Positions 42,696 to 51,500 of a DNA stretch of 57,445 nt are shown here, one piece after another. Positions within the stretch are counted from its first letter, which is position 1. The number at the start of each line of letters is the position of its first letter. The notes below the pieces were generated by a model. The model was not told the origin of the DNA. It saw only the letters and a program-made list of their open reading frames with translations, and made no database searches. A program made the translations under genes and the position numbers. Source of the DNA: Phycisphaerales bacterium (lineage in GTDB: Bacteria > Planctomycetota > Phycisphaerae > Sedimentisphaerales > Anaerobacaceae); assembly GCA_020352215.1 (NCBI GenBank), contig CP070675.1, positions 3,284,224 through 3,341,668 on the forward strand, written 5' to 3'.

Positions 42696-43067
42696 ATGCA
42701 GACGTTCATCGAAATCACGCGACGGGTCAACAGCTCTATCGCGGCCTTTTGCCAGGCGCTGGCAATGGTTGTCATCTTTGTCGGGGTCACAAAGGCGGCG
42801 GCGATTTACTTCAAAGATGTCTTCACAAGATACAGGGCCAAGCACGCGATGCGAGAGAGCCGCCTGGAGATCGGGCATTCGTTCTCTCTGGCCCTGGCGT
42901 TTCTCATTGGAGCCAGCATACTCAACACGACTTTGGCGCCTAGCTGGAACGACATTGGACAGCTCGCGGCCATCATCGGCATACGGACGGGATTGAACTA
43001 TTTCTTGATGAGGGACCTGAAGGCCGAGGAGCAGGTCGCAGGCCGTTCAGGGGGCGCTGCAAGATGA
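42696..43067 (+). CDS. DUF1622 membrane protein (copy 2)
   Basis: A 123-residue, three-helix membrane protein with the same core as the copy at 26799-27170: RLEIGHSFSLALAFLIGASILNT, then IIGIRTGLNYFL. It lacks the Cys pair of copy 1. The ATG at 42696 lies 4 bp after the corA stop with only AAGAAT upstream, so it is probably translated by coupling; a TTG inside corA is an alternative start. Its stop overlaps the rpiB start (ATGA). The repeated position directly after an ion transporter, once an SLC13 carrier and once CorA, hints at a transporter-associated function. Confidence 0.85.
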   Translation: MQTFIEITRRVNSSIAAFCQALAMVVIFVGVTKAAAIYFKDVFTRYRAKHAMRESRLEIGHSFSLALAFLIGASILNTTLAPSWNDIGQLAAIIGIRTGLNYFLMRDLKAEEQVAGRSGGAAR

Positions 43068-43528
43068 AGCTCGGTGTGGCAGCAGATCACGGCGGATTTG
43101 ACCTGAAGCAGAGTCTGGTGCAGACTCTCCGCGACGAAGGTCATGAAGTTGTGGATTTCGGCGCTAATAGACAGATACCTCAGGATGATTACCCCGACTA
43201 TGTAGTACCTCTGGCCCGGGCCATTGCATCGGGCGAGGTCGAACGGGGCATCGCCGTCTGCGGCAGTGGGGTGGGGGCGTGCGTCGCTGCCAACCGAATT
43301 CCGGGCGTACGTGCGGCGCTGATAACAGAGGTGTTCAGCGCCCATCAGGGAGTTGAAGATGACAACATGAACCTGATCTGTTTGGGAGGGCGCGTGGTTG
43401 GGTTCGGGCTGGCAGTAGAACTCGTTGGCCGTTTTCTGGCCGCCAGGTTCTCCGAGAGCGAGCGACACAAGCGCAGATTGGCCAAGATATCCGCGCTGGA
43501 GAATAGGGATGCTGGAACACAAACGTGA
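43064..43528 (+). CDS. rpiB: Ribose-5-phosphate isomerase B / RpiB-LacAB family
   Basis: A 154-residue sugar-phosphate isomerase interconverting ribose-5-P and ribulose-5-P. Family marks are AADHGGFDLKQSL (about 6-18), DYPDYV, the catalytic Cys at residue 66 in AVCGSGVGACVAANR, and NLICLGGRVVG. It starts with an ATGA overlap with the DUF1622 stop and has AGGGGG nine bases upstream. It can feed pentose phosphates to the phosphoketolase-transaldolase operon elsewhere in the window. LacA/LacB or allose-phosphate isomerases share the fold, but the CGSGVG motif and length fit RpiB. Confidence 0.92.
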   Translation: MKLGVAADHGGFDLKQSLVQTLRDEGHEVVDFGANRQIPQDDYPDYVVPLARAIASGEVERGIAVCGSGVGACVAANRIPGVRAALITEVFSAHQGVEDDNMNLICLGGRVVGFGLAVELVGRFLAARFSESERHKRRLAKISALENRDAGTQT

Positions 43529-43751
43529 GTAGCAGGAAATGAATTCTTTTCACGGTGCTGGGTGCGGCAATGGTCATGGTCTGCGAAGAGCCTGGGTGGA
43601 CCTGGACTGCTTGGCCTCTACGCATACGCGGGGGAATTGACCCAGCTTCGGCCAAAAGCCCTGGCACGCCAGGCAGAAGCCTCCAACGTCTGACAGAACA
43701 TGGCTATGATTGGGTCGGCTGCAGGAGGTTAAGTCAATAGGGAGCTTGTTC

Positions 43752-44783
43752 GTGGCCAGAACCAAGACATCAGGCAAAATTGAGCGACTCAAAGCAGTAT
43801 TGGTGGACAAGCACCGAATGCTAATTGTACTGCAAGACCATCCCGACCCCGATGCTTTGGCCTCCGCCACCGCCCTCAGGGAGCTTGTTCGCGAGCTCGC
43901 GGAGATCCCATGCTCGATGACGCATCGCGGGACCGTCGGACGCGCTGAAAACCGTGCGCTGGTGCAGTACCTGGACTTGAACCTCCACCAATGTGATCGT
44001 ATTGAGTTTGACAAGTTCGACCTTGTTGGCATGGTTGATACCCAGCCCGGTACGGGTAACAACTGTTTGCCGCCGGAGGTGACACCACACATCGTAATTG
44101 ATCATCATCCGTGCAAACGTCTCACACGGTCTGCGGATTTCCACGATATACGGAGCCGGTGTGGTGCGACTTCTACGATTCTTCTGGAGTATTTGCGCTC
44201 AGCGGGCATAACACCGGACGTTCGGTTGGCCACGGCCTTGCTTTACGGCATTCGTTCGGACACGCAGGATCTGGGGAGGGAAGCTACTCGTGCCGACATT
44301 GAAGCCACAGGATCGCTGTTTCCACTAGCGAATCCGCGGATGCTCAGCGATATCCAGCGAGGTCTTGTGCCCCGCAGCTATTACCGAGTTCTTGTGCAGG
44401 GGCTACTGAACGCCCGTGTGTATCGCGATGCCACGATCAGCGGTTTTGCTGACATCGACAATGCCGACATGATCGGTGAAGTGGCGGATCTGCTGTTGCG
44501 GGATGAGGGGATCAGCACGGTGATGTGTTACGGGTTCTGCCAGGGTCGGCTGGTGATCTCGATCCGACTCTCCGACTCCGGCCGCAAGGCAGGTACGATC
44601 GCCAAGCATGTGGTGTCTAGACGGGGCACGGGCGGTGGTCATGACACATATGCCGGCGGTCAAATCATCCTGAAAGAGAATACACCGCTTGAGCGCACTA
44701 TTTTGGAGGAGGTGGTCCGCCGCCGGTTCCTGAAGGCCCTGGGATTGCAGGCGCACCTGGGTGTCAATCTGCTGAGATTCTGA
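43752..44783 (+). CDS. DHH/DHHA1 phosphoesterase (NrnA-like)
   Basis: A 343-residue Mn2+-dependent phosphoesterase of the group that degrades nanoRNA, pAp or cyclic dinucleotides. Motifs are QDHPDPDA (about 28-35), VDTQPG, the DHH triad in VIDHHPCKR (117-119), and the DHHA1 domain with RRGTGGGHDTYAGGQI near the C-terminus. The start is probably the GTG at 43752, with AGGGAG seven bases upstream. A perfect AGGAGG (43723-43728) lies eight bases before an ATA codon in the same frame, and TTGs at 43710 and 43746 are also possible. Substrate cannot be chosen between NrnA-type and GdpP/cdA-type, but there is no GdpP membrane/PAS part. The 223 bp upstream hold no recognised gene. Confidence 0.88.
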   Translation: MARTKTSGKIERLKAVLVDKHRMLIVLQDHPDPDALASATALRELVRELAEIPCSMTHRGTVGRAENRALVQYLDLNLHQCDRIEFDKFDLVGMVDTQPGTGNNCLPPEVTPHIVIDHHPCKRLTRSADFHDIRSRCGATSTILLEYLRSAGITPDVRLATALLYGIRSDTQDLGREATRADIEATGSLFPLANPRMLSDIQRGLVPRSYYRVLVQGLLNARVYRDATISGFADIDNADMIGEVADLLLRDEGISTVMCYGFCQGRLVISIRLSDSGRKAGTIAKHVVSRRGTGGGHDTYAGGQIILKENTPLERTILEEVVRRRFLKALGLQAHLGVNLLRF

Positions 44784-44944
44784 TATACTTGCCAGATTCC
44801 GTGGGCCCCGCTGGACGCGGGTTGACAAAGTGTCGGACTACGACCGACTTGAGGGAGACGACCGGAATCAGATATGGTTGTCTCGGTAAGATAGAGGCAC
44901 TGGATCGAGAGGCACTGGTATGCCTCGCAGTAAGGAGTCACGCT

Positions 44945-46033
44945 ATGGGGTGGTCCTTTCGCATAGGCAAGATCGCCGGGATTGAGTTTCGGATTCATGT
45001 AACGTTCTTTCTGCTGCTGCTGGTTATCTTTGTTTCTACCACAACGCAGGCCGGCATGCAAAAGGCTTGGCTGGCGACGCTCTTCATCTCCGCAGTGTTC
45101 GTCTGTGTGCTGATCCATGAAATCGGTCATAGTCTCATCGCTCGCCGCTTTGGCAAAGAGGCCAAGAGCATCACGCTGCTTCCCATCGGCGGCGTGGCAT
45201 CTCTGGAGGAGATACCAGAGAAGCCGGGCCAAGAGATCGCCATGGCCGTTGTTGGCCCACTGATCAATCTGGCGATTGCGGGGGTTCTGTACCTCTTTGT
45301 TGGACGGTGGAGTGTAAGCGTGCCCAGTCTATACCCGTCGTCGGCCACGATGTTCTTTGCTGGGCTGATCGGGGTCAACGTCTGGCTGGCCATCTTCAAT
45401 ATGATTCCGGCGTTTCCCATGGATGGGGGTCGGGTCCTCAGGGGGTTTCTGGCCCTGACGATGGACTACGTTCGAGCGACTGCGGTGGCGGTGATGATCG
45501 GCCAGGGGATCGCCATGTTCTTCATCCTCTTCGGCATATTCTATAATTGGTGGCTGGTGCTGATCGGCCTGTTTCTCTACATCGGGGCCGGGGGTGAGAA
45601 ACGGCATGTGATGTTGCGCTCTGTGCTGAGACAGGTTCCGGCATCTGAGGCCATGACAACCAAGTACTTCTCATTGCACCCAGATGACCAGTTGTCTCGT
45701 GCCCTGGAGCAGTTCGCCCACGGATGTCAGGACGATTTCCCGGTGATTGGTGATCACGGCATTGAGGGCATTCTGACTAGGCAGCAAATTCTGGCCGGGA
45801 TCTACGAGAGAGGTCTGGATGTTGCAGTGGCCGATTTGATGGACCGCTCGGTGGACGTAGTCCGCCCCGAGACCGCGCTCGACGAGATCTACAAGCAATT
45901 GCAGCAGAACGGCAAGTCGGCAGTTGTTGTTGCCGAAGGCGATTCGGTCAAAGGCATGATCTGCCTCGACAGCCTTAGTCGGTTTATCCTGGCCAAGTCA
46001 GCCGTAGGAAGACTCAGCTCGCACCCTGGATAG
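44945..46033 (+). CDS. Site-2 protease (M50) with CBS domains
   Basis: A 362-residue intramembrane zinc protease of the Rv-type S2P group that carries CBS domains instead of PDZ. Zinc motif HEIGH lies at about 58-62, and the second motif NMIPAFPMDGGR at about 152-163 provides the third ligand Asp. Six or so membrane helices fill residues 14-220. A CBS pair follows (about 240-350; SEAMTTKYFSLHPDDQLSRAL, VADLMDRSVDVVRPETALDEIYKQL). Such proteases cut anti-sigma or other membrane regulators in response to energy or stress signals sensed by CBS. AAGGAG eight bases before the ATG at 44945 fixes the start; the longer open frame upstream lacks one. No target is adjacent. Confidence 0.93.
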   Translation: MGWSFRIGKIAGIEFRIHVTFFLLLLVIFVSTTTQAGMQKAWLATLFISAVFVCVLIHEIGHSLIARRFGKEAKSITLLPIGGVASLEEIPEKPGQEIAMAVVGPLINLAIAGVLYLFVGRWSVSVPSLYPSSATMFFAGLIGVNVWLAIFNMIPAFPMDGGRVLRGFLALTMDYVRATAVAVMIGQGIAMFFILFGIFYNWWLVLIGLFLYIGAGGEKRHVMLRSVLRQVPASEAMTTKYFSLHPDDQLSRALEQFAHGCQDDFPVIGDHGIEGILTRQQILAGIYERGLDVAVADLMDRSVDVVRPETALDEIYKQLQQNGKSAVVVAEGDSVKGMICLDSLSRFILAKSAVGRLSSHPG

Positions 46034-46185
46034 CGGACAAGCTCCGTACCTCCGCCAGCGGTGCCGCGAAGTCGGTGCAGTAGTTGCCAGGGGACGCGAG
46101 GCCACAGAAAACACCGGCCCCGTTCGGCGCGATCGTGTCGTTGCGGTAGAAACGAAACGCTAAGCTAATCGGCGGAGTTTTTGGC

Positions 46186-47142
46186 GTGTTGTACATTCTA
46201 TTTGTCATAGGCTTTGTCTTGCTGATCAAGGGTGCGGACTTGTTGGTCGACGGGGGATCGGCCCTGGGAAGGAGCCTTGGCGTATCGGACTTGGTTATTG
46301 GCTTGACCGTCGTTGCCTTCGGCACCTCTATGCCCGAACTGTTCGTGAACCTAATCGCAAGCATTCAGGGCAATACCGAGATCGCTGTCGGCAACGTTCT
46401 GGGCAGCAATATCTGCAACATTTTTCTGATTCTTGGGATTGCGTCGATCGTCTATCCTCTGCAAGTGACCGTTGGAACCGTTTGGAAGGAGATACCGTTC
46501 AGTCTCCTTGCGGTCTTGGTCCTAGCGGTTATCGTCAATGATCCACTCATCGACCGCGCGGCCAGCATGATCCTGTCCAGAGCTGACGGGCTCGTGCTAC
46601 TCGCGTTCTTCGTCATCTTCCTGTACTACTCGGCGAGCATAGCTCGTCAAGCTCCGGAACTGCTTGGCCAGGCCAAGGCCAAACAAGTCGGCGTTGGCAG
46701 AGCCTTCTTTTTCGTTGCGGCAGGTACCGTAGCGCTGGCTCTGGGCGGGAAGTGGTGTGTGGACGCAGCCGTGCAGGTCGCCACGCGGCTGGGCGTCAGT
46801 GAGTCGCTGATTGGTCTGACGATCGTCGCTGTAGGGACTTCGCTTCCGGAGCTGGCAACGTCGGTGGTGGCAGCGTTCAAGAAGAATAGCGACATCGCTG
46901 TCGGTAATGTCGTCGGCTCTAACATCTTCAACATCCTGTTTGTCCTGGGGGTGAGTGCTCTCATAAAACCGCTTCCACTCAAGCCCAAAAGCAATTTCGA
47001 TATCCTCGTAGCCCTTGCAGCTGCGATAGCACTCTTCCTGTGCATGTTCACCGGGAGGAGGCGCACACTAGATCGTTGGGAGGGCTTCCTCATGGCCCTC
47101 GCTTACTGTATCTACATGGCCCTGCTCCTCAGGCGCGGTTAG
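46186..47142 (+). CDS. Calcium/sodium (cation) antiporter, CaCA family
   Basis: A 318-residue antiporter made of two inverted repeats of five helices. The alpha repeats are obvious: VIGLTVVAFGTSMPELFVNL...NTEIAVGNVLGSNICNI (about 38-85) and LIGLTIVAVGTSLPELATSV...NSDIAVGNVVGSNIFNI (about 206-255). These contain the cation-binding Glu in GTS-PE. It belongs to the YrbG/ECM27-like group exchanging Ca2+ for Na+ or H+. The start is a GTG at 46186 with GGAG about nine bases upstream. No terminator is seen after the stop. It is separated by 152 bp from the site-2 protease gene and probably has its own promoter. Confidence 0.94.
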   Translation: MLYILFVIGFVLLIKGADLLVDGGSALGRSLGVSDLVIGLTVVAFGTSMPELFVNLIASIQGNTEIAVGNVLGSNICNIFLILGIASIVYPLQVTVGTVWKEIPFSLLAVLVLAVIVNDPLIDRAASMILSRADGLVLLAFFVIFLYYSASIARQAPELLGQAKAKQVGVGRAFFFVAAGTVALALGGKWCVDAAVQVATRLGVSESLIGLTIVAVGTSLPELATSVVAAFKKNSDIAVGNVVGSNIFNILFVLGVSALIKPLPLKPKSNFDILVALAAAIALFLCMFTGRRRTLDRWEGFLMALAYCIYMALLLRRG

Positions 47143-47337
47143 AAAGGTCGGAGAACGATAGGTAGACAACCCAATCCGATACGCGCAGTGAGGACCGACG
47201 TTTTCTTGTCACAGGCCCCATCGGCCGCGTGGCGCATCGTGCTCAAGCGTATCCCCAAGAGCTGGTCCGAGCCACCCCTTTGAAGTACCACGAGTCCAGT
47301 AACGAATAGCCGTTACTCGGTCGCCGTCAGCTTCGTG

Positions 47338-47654
47338 GACCGGGTCCAATTCGGACTGATTAACAAACTGGACCAGCTCAATTGTCCTGGTGCTTTCCAG
47401 CTTGATCTTTTCCAGGTCGTGCTGCTCAATAGTGATGTATTGCCCTTCTCGTACTCATAGCCTTTGGTGATCTCGGACCTGGCCAGCTTGCCATGTTTGG
47501 GACAGCAGGTGTCCAGGTGGATTCTGCTCCGTCACTGCTTGTGCAGTTGATTTAAGGCCAACTTCTTAGCGCTGCCAACGACAGCGTAGAGTCGAACACG
47601 AAAGCTGACCAGCGAGATTTTCAGCTGTCCTTTCCAAGTAGTGGCTAGTGCCAT
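47338..47654 (-). pseudogene. ku: Degraded Ku DNA end-binding protein gene
   Basis: Reading the minus strand from the ATG at 47654 (preceded by GGAGGAGG) gives WKGQLKISLVSFRVRLYAV and NQLHKQ, then an in-frame TGA at codon 41 (47534-47532) where Ku has the Cys of LHK-C. The frame continues with SRIHLDTCCPKHGKL and EITKGYEYEKG. After a one-base deletion near 47441-47445 it resumes with DLEKIKLESTRTIELVQF and SELDP, after which similarity ends. These are consecutive N-terminal motifs of bacterial Ku, the nonhomologous end-joining factor. The remaining two thirds are missing. A TTGACA-16-TGAAAT promoter-like pair (47703-47676) precedes it. Clearly inactive. Confidence 0.85.
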
Positions 47655-47747
47655 GATACCTCCTCCAATAAAAGAATTTCAGCTTCTATTGCTTCAGTGT
47701 CAACTCTTCTTTAGTCCGCCGGCAATTCTGGTTCTGCCATAGTACAA

Positions 47748-48260
47748 TCAAAGAGACACTTGACGTTCTTCAGTGCCCTCCAGATTCCCAACTGGAACCG
47801 AACGCACTTTCAGTTTTACAGTGCCAGTTGGCTTGTTAATGTCGATCTTCTCGATACATCGCCGCAGGGCAACCAGCTTTTCCTGAGCCAGACCTTCACG
47901 AAGCGTAAACTCCAGGCTTGAAATAGACTCCATACCGTCAGCAACGATGCTTTCTATCTCAGCTTGCGATACTGCAAGGCGGTCTGATTCTTCGAGTCTG
48001 GTTTCCACTTGCTGCTTCTGCTGCTTCAACTCGCCCAATCGCTGATCCACGAACTCACGATTGGCCGAGGTAATGTTATCCAGCAGGTTATTGATAGTCT
48101 TCTTGATCTTATTGAGTTCTCGCTGGGCTCGCTTCTGAGCAGTGCCGAATTCCTCTGTTTCCGAGCCGATCTGAGCCTTTACAGCTTGAGCTAATTTCGT
48201 TCGTCCCCCCTTGTCCAGCAACGGCCTATAACGTCGGTGACATCGGGCTTCTTGGGCCAT
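47748..48260 (-). pseudogene. C-terminal remnant of a large serine recombinase
   Basis: The open frame encodes about 170 residues that match only the coiled-coil C-terminal part of large serine recombinases: KRAQRELNKIKKTINNLLDNIT, REFVDQRLGELKQQKQQVETRL, then LEFTLREGLAQEKLVALRRCIEKIDI and a short beta end. The catalytic resolvase domain and DNA-binding zinc ribbon are absent, and sequence upstream (48261-48566) shows no sign of them. The frame may still be expressed from the ATG at 48260 but cannot be a functional recombinase. It lies 93 bp upstream of the Ku remnant on the same strand, marking the scar of a mobile element or unstable locus. Confidence 0.7.
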
Positions 48261-48566
48261 GAATGCGGCTTTCCCGCGGTGACCTCCGGGTCAAATCCCT
48301 GGCGATTGGTGGGTGGGCCGTCACATCGAGGATGGAGGGGTCGCTCCAATCTGGGTGTGAAACTCTCTCGGGTGGGACGCTAGCGGCCTTATATGGGGAG
48401 GCTTTGGGCTGGGCAAACAAAGGTCAAGGCCAGCTCCGGGGATGTCAGAAGGCGTGTTCGTGCGCGCTCCGGCGCGCGGACCGGCTGGCGGGACCGGTCC
48501 AACAGAATCGTTCTCGAATTCATTTCAGGCGACGTCGTTTTGTAGATGACTCACGTTGGCCGATCT
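48261..48566. other. Intergenic stretch, no gene recognised
   Basis: About 300 bp between the recombinase remnant and the kinase stop codon. The plus frame 48263-48616 and minus frame 48226-48420 overlap real or remnant genes and resemble nothing. It may include further decayed element DNA. Confidence 0.4.
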
Positions 48567-51500
48567 TCAGCGCTGCTCTGCGAGAGTCGGCTCTTTGCCG
48601 GCATGAAGCGCTTTGATTTCCTCGGCGGTCAGGCCGTAACTGTAAATGCGAACGTCGTCGAGTAGGCCGCTCCAGTCGCGGTCGGTCACCGCTGGGTTTG
48701 CGCCGATCCGAACCGGCCAGGTGCGAGCGGTCACAGTGCCTGTCGCCGCAGTCGATTTGCTGCACTTGCCGTCTACGTAGATGGAGATGCTCCAGCCGTC
48801 GTAGACGCCGGCCACGTGGTGCCATTGGCCATCGTTCCGGTCTAGCCGGGCAACGATAGTGTAGTACGCGTCGGCTTGGGGAATATGGAGACCACAACAG
48901 TAGAAGGAGAGAGAATCTTCCCAGATGTCCAGGCCCAGTTTCCAACAGCCCTCGCCGTTACTGACAATGTCATGGCGGAGTCTGTCCGGGTCACTGATCT
49001 TTATCCAAGCCGCGACGGTCATGGAGTTGGTGAGCCTCAGAAGTGGGTCACTTCCGCAATCGACGTAGTCACGATCCCCATCGAGGCTCAGGACACTGCC
49101 TCTTACGGCGTCTTGCACGATGCGGGCGTCTCCAACAAGTGTGCCATCCAGGCCATTGCCGGATGAGTCGACTGCCGTCTTTCCGTCTGTCTGGTCAAAC
49201 TGCCACCGCCCGATCATCTGTCCCGTCATGAAGCGGTGGAGTTCACCTTCTACTATCGATCCATCCGGTTTCTCCGCATCAATTCGCCACCAGTAGGTTT
49301 GGGCCCTTTCCAACCCGGGCAGCGGTACCTGACTGGGATGGCCCACCTCAAATCGCCCCATATACTCGAGCTCATCAGGCTTGGTTCCTACGTATGCTCT
49401 ATGGGCTTTCACGCCAGCCCCCGGCGTCCACCTGAGTACGGGATCCGGAGGAGTGCCGATATCGGCTCGGTCAGTGGGATACAACCGAATTGCCTCGGGG
49501 CCCCGTCTTCGAAAGAACTGTACTTCGCTCAGGCCGACGCGCTGGCTGTCGCCGAAACTGACCAGATCGTCGAGCCGCACCTTCTGAGCCTTCACACCCT
49601 CCAGTTGCACACGATCAGGTTCATCGTAATCGAAGCTCCCTTCCGCTTCGGCGAATTTGAAATCATCAAGTACCTTTTGCCAGCCTGTCGTGGGCGTCCA
49701 GATCGAGATGTCGGCCTGCCTTATGCCTCGGCGCGTTTGACCTTTCTCGTTGTAGTTCCACAAGCACATGCAGCCCAGCTCATACACCTCTCCAAAGTCG
49801 AACTCCAGCCAGCTCTTCGTGTCCTGCTGGCTATTGAGCCACATCGTGTCCGAAGTCTCGTCGTGTTCCAGCAGTCCGTCGTTGTCCTGATCAGCCAAGC
49901 CGGTTCCATTCACGATGAGCGCTGCTTCGGTATCGGTCTGAGTACCGCTGGCGTGCACCTTTGTCACAGGGATGTGTTCGCCGGTGATAGGTGTGTCACG
50001 ACGGAATCCCTTAGCCCTGACTCCCAGGAGCCGCGTCGCTCGAAGATAGAATTTCCTGAGGTAGTTCCAGCGCGAACCGATGACGTCGAGCCTCGTTCTT
50101 GCCATCCATTCCTGCGCCCGGCGGTAATGCCGAATCGCCTCAGGCCTGTTACCCAACTGTTCGTATGCAATGGCCAGGAAGATGGCATTTGTCGAGAAGT
50201 CGCTGCCGGGGAGCCTTGAGGCCTCATTAAGAGCAGTAACGGCCTTCTCCCATTGGCCTGCGAGGCAGTAGGCGGTGCCGAAGAAATGGAGGCAAAACCG
50301 GCCGGGCGGTGAGATTCCTTCGAAAAGCGTTTCGTACACCGGCACGGCTGTCTCGGGAGTCACCCAGTCCCACTGGAGCGCATGGGCCCAGCCCCCGCGG
50401 CTATCCAACTGATTCGTTGGATCCCTACGGTCTTCAAGATCGAGATAGCGCCGCCAGTCCGCGACCGCTTCTCGGACAAGCCCAAGCCTCATGTGGTACC
50501 GTGCGCGCCGTGTATAGCCTTCCCTGGCCTCGGGATTGGCCTCGATTGCCCGGGTGGCGTCCTCAATCCTGTCGCGATAGCACTGCTCAAGACTCTGGAG
50601 TGGCGCAAGTGCCGCACTGTCAGCTACCCAGATCCCGTCATAAGGCGAACCCAGGGTGAAGGCCACTCGGCTTCCGTCTCTGGACCAGCGCGGTAGCGTG
50701 ACTGGCCCCGGCAATAGCAGTGACGCCTCCTGGGTGTCAATATCGTATATCCACAGACCCTCATCGCCACCAAGACCCAATGCGCTGCCGTCAGGCAACC
50801 ATCCCGCCGACCACGTGTGAGCAGGGGCGAGCAGATCGTGCAGAAGGCGTTTGCCAAAGGGATCCGCGATGCAAAGCCTATCCAGCAGGACGCAGGCGAC
50901 CTTCTCGCCGTCGGGTGATACTACCGGGTACTTCCCGGGAAGCCACACCAGCGGTCGAGACTTGGCAGTGTCGTTAATAGAGATGCTGTGGATTCTGGCG
51001 TCTTCCTGGGACAGATAGAAGATCTGCTGTGGATCGTTGCCCCAGGAGGGATTGATGCCTTTGGCCAGGAATCTCGGTTCTTCTGTTCCGTCTGCTCTTA
51101 CCAGCCAGACTTCCTGCTGCGATTCCGACATCCCGATGCCCGTGCGCTCCTGCTTCAGGTGACTTAGAGGCAGCACCCGCCGGTCACGCACGTACGCAAT
51201 ATACTTGCCATCCGGCGACCATGCCGGATCCTTGCCCGGTACCACCAACAGACGGGTCACGCCCGTCTCAACATTGACAATTTCAATGCCGTTTGAGCCG
51301 GCAATCCCGCGGCTATAGGCCAGTTCGTTTCCATCCGGGGCCCAGGAGCAACTGAATCCTTCAGTAGCGACTCGCACAGCTTTCTGACCCACGATGCGAT
51401 AATATTCATCTGCTTCATTCATAGCCGCAAAGGCGGACCCATCAGGTGCGCTTCCTGCCGGGTGCCACTGGCGTTTGGCATTGAGGGTGTCAAACACATA

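Noticed and set aside
47298..47317. Inverted repeat AGTAACG / CGTTACT as an attachment site or terminator
   Set aside because: Only 7-bp arms with no U-run and no repeat partner elsewhere; could be chance.
47532..47534. In-frame TGA at a conserved Cys position of the Ku frame, as possible selenocysteine
   Set aside because: A frameshift follows within 100 bp and two thirds of the gene is missing, so it is a pseudogene; no SECIS-like hairpin was evident.
48263..48616. Plus-strand 117-residue frame near the recombinase remnant
   Set aside because: Overlaps the kinase 3' end antisense and matches nothing.
49236..50219. Plus-strand 327-residue frame inside the kinase gene
   Set aside because: Antisense shadow; the kinase frame has clear TPR and discoidin-like domains there.
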